Source: Bacillota bacterium
GTDB taxonomy: Bacteria > Bacillota > Clostridia > Lachnospirales > Lachnospiraceae
Length of the DNA stretch: 64,000 bases
NCBI GenBank assembly: GCA_023414875.1
Contig: JAEZMV010000018.1
Coordinates: 186,001 to 250,000, forward strand
Direction: 5' to 3'
Shown piece after piece: positions 58,661 to 64,000 of the stretch (the first letter of the stretch is position 1; each line of letters opens with the position of its first letter). Position numbers and translations under genes: made by a program. A model generated the notes under the pieces. It made no database searches. It had not been told where the DNA came from and was given only the letters and a program-made list of their open reading frames with translations.

Positions 58661-60607
58661 TTGAAAAAAATATTTAAGTATTTAAAACCATATAGTGGTC
58701 GTATGCTGTTCGGATTTCTGATTAAGGTAGCAGCTACCTTTATGGATCTGGGTTTGCCATGGGTCCTGGCATATATCATTGACGATGTAATACCCAATAA
58801 TAAAGTATCTCTGATTCTTTTATGGGGATTGGTAATGATAATCCTGTCAATCGCTGCAAGAACCTTTAACATCATTGCAAACCGGATGGCTGCAAGAGTT
58901 GCCAGAATGACTATTGAAAAGCTGCGGTATGATTTGTTCGAAAAAATTCTGAGCCTTTCCGGCGCCCAGCTGGATTATTTTACGGTCCCATCCCTGGAAG
59001 CCCGGATGACTTCGGATACCTATCATGTTCATAATGTAATAGGTATGATGCAAAGGATTGGTGTACGTGCACCTATCATACTGATCGGGGGTATAATCAT
59101 CACAAGTACATTGGAACCGGTTCTTGCGTTGGTGTTAATTGGTACACTGCCGTTTCTTGTACTTGTTGTTTATCTGGTATCAAAAAAAGGAATTCCCCTT
59201 TATACGCTGTTACAATTATCAACAGATCGGATGGTACGGATTGTTCGTGAAAATATTGGCGGAATCCGAGTTATTAAAGCTCTTTCTAAAAAAGAATATG
59301 AGAAAAAAAGATTCTCTGATATTAATCATGAGGTAGTAGAGAATGAGTTAAAAGCCGGTACCACCATGGCAGTTTCTAATCCTATCATGAATCTTCTGTT
59401 AAATATCGGCCTCACCTTAGTAGTCGTTGTGGGGGCATATCGGGTCAACAGCGGAGCATCGGAACCGGGAAAAATTGTCGCCTTCTTATCTTACTTCGCC
59501 ATTATGCTACAAGCGGTAATGGCTATTACGAGAATATTTGTGATGTACTCTAAGGCCAGCGCATCAGCTGCCCGAATAACGGAAGTACTGGACATAGAAG
59601 AAGATCTTATTGTATTTGCAGAACAACCCATAGAAGGAAAGAGTGATAGGAAACAGGATAATCCAAATAACCATGATAGCCTGGTTAATCAGGATAGCCA
59701 GAATGGACAGAATACGCAGGATACCCAGAATAGCCAGAATAGTCAGAATAGTCAGAATAGTCAGAACGGCCAGAAAACTCAGAATACGCAAGATACCCAG
59801 AATAGTCGGAATAGCCAGAACAGTCAGGGTACCCAGAATACGCAGGATACCCAGAATAGCCAGAATAGCCAGAATAATCATAGTCCGAATGTGCATATAG
59901 AATTTAGCCATGTAAGCTTTTCCTACTCGAAGGAACCCTGCATTCTGGATATGAACTTTCAAATAAAAAAGGGAGAAAGTCTTGGAATCATTGGTTCCAC
60001 CGGAGCAGGAAAGACGACGTTAATCAATCTCTTAATGCGGTTTTATGATGTTTCAGAGGGAAGCATCAGGATAGATGGTCAGGATATAAGACATATGAAT
60101 AAGCAGGAGCTAAGAAGAAGGTTTGGCGTTGTATTTCAGAATGACGTATTATTTGCGGATAAAGTAATGGAAAACATAAGTATGGGAAGGGAGTTGTCAA
60201 AGGAGCGAATCTGCGAGTCTGCAGCGCATGCTCAGGCTGCTTCGTTTATTGAAGAATTGGACGATAAGTACGAGTTTAAATTAGCGATTAAAGGGAGTAA
60301 TTTAAGCGGAGGTCAAAAACAAAGGTTACTGGTAGCCAGAGCGTTAGCCAACCGCCCTGAAATATTAGTTCTTGACGATGCTTCCAGTGCTTTGGATTTT
60401 AAGACGGATGCATTGCTTCGAAAAGCAATCAGAGAAAATTATGAAGGAACAACTACAATTGTAATAGCACAACGGATTAGCTCAGTGATGAAGCTAGATC
60501 ATATTCTGGTAATGGAAGATGGTCAGATGGTAGGCTACGGGACCCACGAAGAGCTATTAAATTCCTGTGAGGTTTATCAGGAAATATATCAGTCTCAGAT
60601 AATGTAA
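58661..60607 (+). CDS. ABC exporter half-transporter with Ser-Gln-Asn repeat linker
   Basis: 648 residues from TTG 58661 (GGAGG six bases before; no nearer ATG). Six membrane helices (residues 1-310), then ATPase: GSTGAGKTTLINLL, NLSGGQKQRLLVARAL, ILVLDDASSALD. In Walker B the catalytic Glu is replaced by Asp, marking a degenerate site. Between the halves, residues about 343-406 are almost only Ser, Gln, Asn and Thr in three-residue periods; family members normally have a short linker here. It pairs with the next gene, 28 bases downstream, as a heterodimeric type IV exporter (drug or lipid) like BmrC/D or LmrC/D. Confidence 0.93.
   Translation: MKKIFKYLKPYSGRMLFGFLIKVAATFMDLGLPWVLAYIIDDVIPNNKVSLILLWGLVMIILSIAARTFNIIANRMAARVARMTIEKLRYDLFEKILSLSGAQLDYFTVPSLEARMTSDTYHVHNVIGMMQRIGVRAPIILIGGIIITSTLEPVLALVLIGTLPFLVLVVYLVSKKGIPLYTLLQLSTDRMVRIVRENIGGIRVIKALSKKEYEKKRFSDINHEVVENELKAGTTMAVSNPIMNLLLNIGLTLVVVVGAYRVNSGASEPGKIVAFLSYFAIMLQAVMAITRIFVMYSKASASAARITEVLDIEEDLIVFAEQPIEGKSDRKQDNPNNHDSLVNQDSQNGQNTQDTQNSQNSQNSQNSQNGQKTQNTQDTQNSRNSQNSQGTQNTQDTQNSQNSQNNHSPNVHIEFSHVSFSYSKEPCILDMNFQIKKGESLGIIGSTGAGKTTLINLLMRFYDVSEGSIRIDGQDIRHMNKQELRRRFGVVFQNDVLFADKVMENISMGRELSKERICESAAHAQAASFIEELDDKYEFKLAIKGSNLSGGQKQRLLVARALANRPEILVLDDASSALDFKTDALLRKAIRENYEGTTTIVIAQRISSVMKLDHILVMEDGQMVGYGTHEELLNSCEVYQEIYQSQIM
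59687..59878 (+). repeat. 9-bp minisatellite coding Ser-Gln-Asn
   Basis: About twenty tandem 9-base units based on AGYCAGAAT (variants ACGCAGGAT, GGACAGAAT), in frame within the ABC exporter. Higher-order copies (CAGAATACGCAGGATACC at 59708, 59788 and 59836) show repeated slippage or unequal exchange. Unit changes keep the reading frame because 9 is a multiple of 3. Confidence 0.85.
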
Positions 60608-60635
60608 GCAAAAGCATCACAGATAGGAGGTAATT

Positions 60636-62423
60636 ATGCCGGTTAAGACACAAAGATCAAAGATCAGTGACAAGTCAGAAAAGCCGCGAGATACAAAATA
60701 TGTATTGAAGCGGTTATGGACATATGTTTATCAGTATAAATGGATGTTAATCATAGCAGTGATATTTGCGGTGATCAGTAATATTTTTGCCTTAATTGGA
60801 CCGATGCTATCAGGTTATGCCATAGATGCAATTGAACCTGGAAAAGGCTTGGTTGTATTTCGAACTGTATTTTTTTATGCGGGCTGGATGATAGCCTTTT
60901 ATATCATCTCTTCGATAATGTCATTCATACTGTCTGTTCTGATGATACGTCTCAGTCAAAGGATTGTAGGGAGCATGCGTGAGGATGTATTTAAGAAACT
61001 GGTGGATCTGCCGGTAGGATATTTCGACCAGAATCAAGCAGGTGATATCATCAGCCGGATTTCTTATGATATTGATACCGTAAATACCTCTCTATCCACG
61101 GATATTGTACAGATATTTGCAAGTATAATAACCGTAGTCGGATCTCTGATCATGATGTTTATCATATCACCCCAGCTGGTACCTGTGATGCTGGTTACGA
61201 TACCATTATCCCTGCTTTACACCCGTTATATGGCAAAGAAAGTAAGACCATTGTATCGCAAGCGCTCCAACAAGCTTGGAGAGCTGAATGGATTTGTAGA
61301 AGAAATGGTTTCAGGTCAGAAAACCATAAAGGCTTATGCAGCTGAAAAATCAATACTAAAACGCTTTGCAAAGCTAAATACGGAGGCAGTCAATGCTTAC
61401 TATACGGCTGAATATTATGGAAGCATAACAGGGCCTACCGTTAATTTCATCAATAATATATCACTATCCCTTATTACTGTTTATGGTGCTGTTCTCTTTT
61501 TATTTGGGCATTTAACTCTGGGTAACATTTCATCCTTTGTACAGTATAGCAGGAGATTTTCCGGACCAATCAGTGAGGCTGCAAACATCATCAGCGAACT
61601 ACAATCTGCGGCAGCTGCGGCGGAACGTGTATTCAAACTGATGGATGAACAGCCGGAAGTGGAGGATAAGCCAGGAGCAATTGATATTTCAGACGTAGAG
61701 GGTGATGTATTAGTGAAAGATATATCCTTTGGCTATCTTCCCGACAAAATGATTATTAAGAGGTTGCATCTTCATGCGAAACCCGGAAGTCTGACTGCCA
61801 TTGTTGGCCCGACCGGAGCTGGTAAAACCACGATAATAAATTTATTAATGAGGTTTTATGATGTATGGGAGGGAAATATTTTTTTAGATGATAATGAAAT
61901 CAGAGATCTAACCAGAACCAGTCTTCGAAGGTCCTATGCAATGGTACTTCAGGATACCTGGCTGTTTCAGGGCACCATTTTTGATAATATTGCATATGGG
62001 AAAGAAAATGCTACAAGAGAAGAAGTCATCGAAGCAGCAAGGGCATCAGGAATTCACTCTTATATCAAGCGATTACCGCAGGGTTATGATACGATCGTCA
62101 ATGAGGACGGTATTAACATATCAAAGGGGCAAAAGCAATTGCTGACAATCGCACGGGCTATGCTACTAGATGCTAAAATGTTAATCCTCGATGAAGCCAC
62201 CTCCAATGTAGATACCAGAACAGAAATTAAAATTCAGAAAGCGATGCGTAAACTCATGGAGAAGAAGACCTGTTTTGTCATAGCTCATCGGTTATCAACC
62301 ATTCAAGGGGCAGATAATATTCTCGTAGTAGATCAAGGGGATATCAAGGAGCAGGGAACCCACAAGGAGCTTATGGAAAAGGAGGGTTTTTATTATAAGC
62401 TTTATCAAGCTCAGTTTGAATAA
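60636..62423 (+). CDS. ABC exporter half-transporter, partner subunit
   Basis: 595 residues, AGGAGG before ATG 60636. A Lys-rich cytosolic start, six membrane helices, then ATPase: GPTGAGKTTIINLL, Walker B MLILDEATSNVD with intact Glu, and signature NISKGQKQLL, which departs from LSGGQ. Reduced signature here and Asp-for-Glu in the other subunit are complementary, the usual pattern in asymmetric heterodimers with one working and one degenerate ATP site. The substrate is unknown. Confidence 0.94.
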   Translation: MPVKTQRSKISDKSEKPRDTKYVLKRLWTYVYQYKWMLIIAVIFAVISNIFALIGPMLSGYAIDAIEPGKGLVVFRTVFFYAGWMIAFYIISSIMSFILSVLMIRLSQRIVGSMREDVFKKLVDLPVGYFDQNQAGDIISRISYDIDTVNTSLSTDIVQIFASIITVVGSLIMMFIISPQLVPVMLVTIPLSLLYTRYMAKKVRPLYRKRSNKLGELNGFVEEMVSGQKTIKAYAAEKSILKRFAKLNTEAVNAYYTAEYYGSITGPTVNFINNISLSLITVYGAVLFLFGHLTLGNISSFVQYSRRFSGPISEAANIISELQSAAAAAERVFKLMDEQPEVEDKPGAIDISDVEGDVLVKDISFGYLPDKMIIKRLHLHAKPGSLTAIVGPTGAGKTTIINLLMRFYDVWEGNIFLDDNEIRDLTRTSLRRSYAMVLQDTWLFQGTIFDNIAYGKENATREEVIEAARASGIHSYIKRLPQGYDTIVNEDGINISKGQKQLLTIARAMLLDAKMLILDEATSNVDTRTEIKIQKAMRKLMEKKTCFVIAHRLSTIQGADNILVVDQGDIKEQGTHKELMEKEGFYYKLYQAQFE

Positions 62424-62484
62424 AACTTGCTTAGGTGTTTCGCAACAATTATTTGATAAATGCTTAAGTTATGCTGTTAACAAT

Positions 62485-62528
62485 TATCCCGGATTGTACA
62501 AAGTAAGTAACTTTGGACCTCCGGGATA
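62485..62528. terminator. Hairpin between the ABC operon and the convergent gene
   Basis: TATCCCGG (62485-62492) pairs with CCGGGATA (62521-62528); an inner CAAAG/CTTTG stem supports it. No T-run, so it may be a weak or bidirectional terminator. Confidence 0.55.
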
Positions 62529-62562
62529 TCGTAGTAAATCTTTATTGATAAGGAACCAGATA

Positions 62563-63009
62563 CTATTGCTCAAGATTTAACAAATCTTCTATGATCAGAG
62601 ATGCATCCCTAACAAAAACAGGGCAAAGGGTCTCCCATATACCGTGTTCTTTTATGTATTTTAATTCTTCCGGATCGCTCATATCGTATTTCAGTAAGTC
62701 TCTGCAGCAAATGGTACCGTGAAGCTCTTTAAATCTTTCATTAAATTCTCTCACCAAAGAATAGCTTTTTTCTTTTCCTTCGTTATCCTCAACTAAATAC
62801 TTACCATGCTTCAAACCAATCAACATATATGCGCCGGTAACCGCCCCACAGGTTTCAGCCATTCTGCCAATCCCGCCTCCAAAGGGAGAGGAGATTTTCA
62901 ATGCTGTTTCCTTATTCAGACCCAGTTGATCACAATAAGCTGCAAAAACGGCCTGGGAACAGTTAAATCCATTGTTAAAACATTGAACTGCATCTTCAAC
63001 TCTACTCAT
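62563..63009 (-). CDS. C_GCAxxG_C_C family protein
   Basis: 148 residues from ATG 63009 behind GGGGG. Five conserved cysteines as in the C_GCAxxG_C_C family: FNCSQAV, then AETCGAVTGAYMLIG, CC in TICCRDLL and ETLCPVFV near the end. Helical; the cysteines may bind a metal or iron-sulfur cluster and a redox role is often assumed, but none is proven. Monocistronic. Confidence 0.9.
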   Translation of the reverse strand: MSRVEDAVQCFNNGFNCSQAVFAAYCDQLGLNKETALKISSPFGGGIGRMAETCGAVTGAYMLIGLKHGKYLVEDNEGKEKSYSLVREFNERFKELHGTICCRDLLKYDMSDPEELKYIKEHGIWETLCPVFVRDASLIIEDLLNLEQ

Positions 63010-63590
63010 ACATTATTCCCCCCTAAAATAAATTGGTTCTTTCTTCAAACAGTGTGTACTATGTCATATGATACATCATAAAAGCGTGAAACTGTGTATA
63101 AAAGTGTGAAGATGATTCTAACAGAATTGGAAGATAAGTGCAATGGCAATAGTACATAAATTTTCAATAAATACAGTGTGAAAAGAATTCAACAATGTTG
63201 AATTCTTAGTAAATATAATAATAAATTCCAGTGGAAATTCATTATTATATTTACGGGTGTTCTATTAAGCATTTGCGGCAAAAGCGGCATATGCCCATAA
63301 AGCATGGGCGTTAGTATGATATGATATTATTTATTAATTATCATATACTTCTTTGATTTTAATTAGGTTCGGCGGTTATATTAGATTATAATCAGTGATA
63401 AACTGTATTATTGTTCAAGGGTGATTCCTGAAATTTATTAAAGTAAATTAATACTACCTTGAGCATTGGTAGGCTTTACTCCATATAAATCAGGGAGTAT
63501 AATGATAGAGAAAATACAATATTTGGTAAATAAATTCAATTATAGACTTCGCATTTACTTAATATAATATGAAAGAAAGGGGTTAATGTC
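63010..63590. other. 580-base intergenic region with several hairpins
   Basis: No frame of note. Three structures: AAGAATTCAAC/GTTGAATTCTT (63184-63208); TAAATATAATAAT arms with AATTCC/GGAAATT near 63213-63255; and GCCCAT/ATGGGC near 63292-63308. None matches a riboswitch I know. TATAAT at about 63562 is a likely -10 for the last gene. Confidence 0.5.
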
Positions 63591-64000
63591 ATGAGTGAGG
63601 ATAAGCTGGTAGATCTGGATAATCAGGATACATCTTTCGAATTAAAGCAGCAATTATACTCTGAGGCAGTTGATTTAGAAGCTACCAGTAGTGACATTGC
63701 TAAACCTAAATCAACCAAAAACATAAATGCATATAATAGAATCATTACGGTTGTTCGTATCGTATGTTTTATATTTTTTCTAATATTTACAGCACTTCTC
63801 ATAAATGAAGTATTCATAGAACCTTACAAAACTCGAAAAGCAATTGACCTGGCAAAGGAATTGTATTATCAGACTGTCGAGTATAACTCAGATACTCCAG
63901 CTGCATCTCCGACTATCTCGGCAAAGGTAACTGAGACAGTTATTTCAGAAAATAAAACAAATCCAAAAGACTATGATAGCATTAAGGTTGAGAGCAGTGG
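63591..64000 (+). CDS. Single-pass membrane protein, C-terminus beyond window
   Basis: 136 residues seen, from ATG 63591 behind AAAGGGG. A hydrophilic cytosolic start (MSEDKLVDLDNQDTSFELKQ), one membrane helix (about residues 57-75, IVCFIFFLIFTALLINEVFI) and an extracellular, Thr/Ser-rich region (TPAASPTISAKVTET) that continues out of the window. The layout would fit a class B sortase or another type II anchored enzyme, but the diagnostic domain is not within view, so no function is given. Confidence 0.75.
   Translation, partial: MSEDKLVDLDNQDTSFELKQQLYSEAVDLEATSSDIAKPKSTKNINAYNRIITVVRIVCFIFFLIFTALLINEVFIEPYKTRKAIDLAKELYYQTVEYNSDTPAASPTISAKVTETVISENKTNPKDYDSIKVESS

Noticed and set aside
59564..59962. 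Minus-strand and alternative plus frames through the Ser-Gln-Asn array
   Set aside because: Tandem 9-bp repeats open several frames at once; only the ABC exporter frame fits a family.
63240..63310. Cyclic-di-GMP riboswitch
   Set aside because: The GCGGCAAAAGCGGC text does not match the conserved core of either riboswitch class.

Overview
The window is a low-GC Firmicutes chromosome segment. Strong GGAGG-type ribosome sites, a GGGtGRT/NifU-like gene pair, a cobalamin methionine synthase lacking the reactivation domain, large acyl-CoA dehydratase activase, galactoside-degrading enzymes and many intergenic hairpin repeats suggest an anaerobic, plant-sugar-fermenting Lachnospiraceae (Clostridium/Lachnoclostridium phytofermentans-like). 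The genus is inference only.

Layout. 0-8.9 kb is core: a DegV-type protein (cut by the window edge), a small lipoprotein, topB, glmS with a left-handed beta-helix protein, and the NifU-like/GGGtGRT operon. 8.88-15.39 kb is an accessory island inserted directly behind the GGGtGRT gene. It has 12-bp inverted ends and, beyond its right end, a decayed copy of the target gene's 3' end. It carries a serine recombinase, a broken IS256-family element, a coiled-coil protein, a lipoprotein, an Ig-like protein, and what reads as a complete type III toxin-antitoxin locus: promoter, three covarying hairpin repeats of about 40 nt, terminator, then a ToxN/AbiQ-superfamily toxin. This is the most notable system in the window. 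The RNA repeats are not protein-coding.

15.7-22.1 kb is an exopolysaccharide-like locus. Two tandem NodB-type deacetylase-like proteins, whose fold is split by a large beta-sandwich insert, converge on a processive GT2 synthase operon with a membrane partner. 22.3-27 kb has a small conserved protein, lgt, an L-fucose/L-arabinose isomerase-family enzyme, two tandem DUF4190 proteins and a DUF2752 protein. 27.4-32.1 kb holds methionine and one-carbon metabolism: a homocysteine methyltransferase-MTHFR fusion and metH, separated by a 278-bp inverted-repeat element. 32.3-36.2 kb has a CPBP protease, a HEAT-like protein and two glycosyltransferases behind a repetitive hairpin cluster. 36.2-39 kb holds ilvN, ilvC and larE. 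39.2-46.3 kb is a galactoside operon (TetR regulator, GH2, GPH symporter, GH36). 46.3-53.3 kb is signalling: a PAS-GGDEF-HD-GYP c-di-GMP enzyme, a SanA-like protein, and a response regulator/ABC exporter/histidine kinase module. 53.5-64 kb has a 1406-residue activase, a zinc-ribbon membrane protein, a heterodimeric ABC exporter whose first half contains a Ser-Gln-Asn minisatellite linker, a C_GCAxxG_C_C protein and the start of a single-pass membrane protein.

Recurring regulatory themes are Shine-Dalgarno sequences that can pair with an upstream anti-SD which itself has an alternative partner (metH, ilvC), and several families of dispersed palindromic elements between genes. I saw no CRISPR array, tRNA or rRNA.
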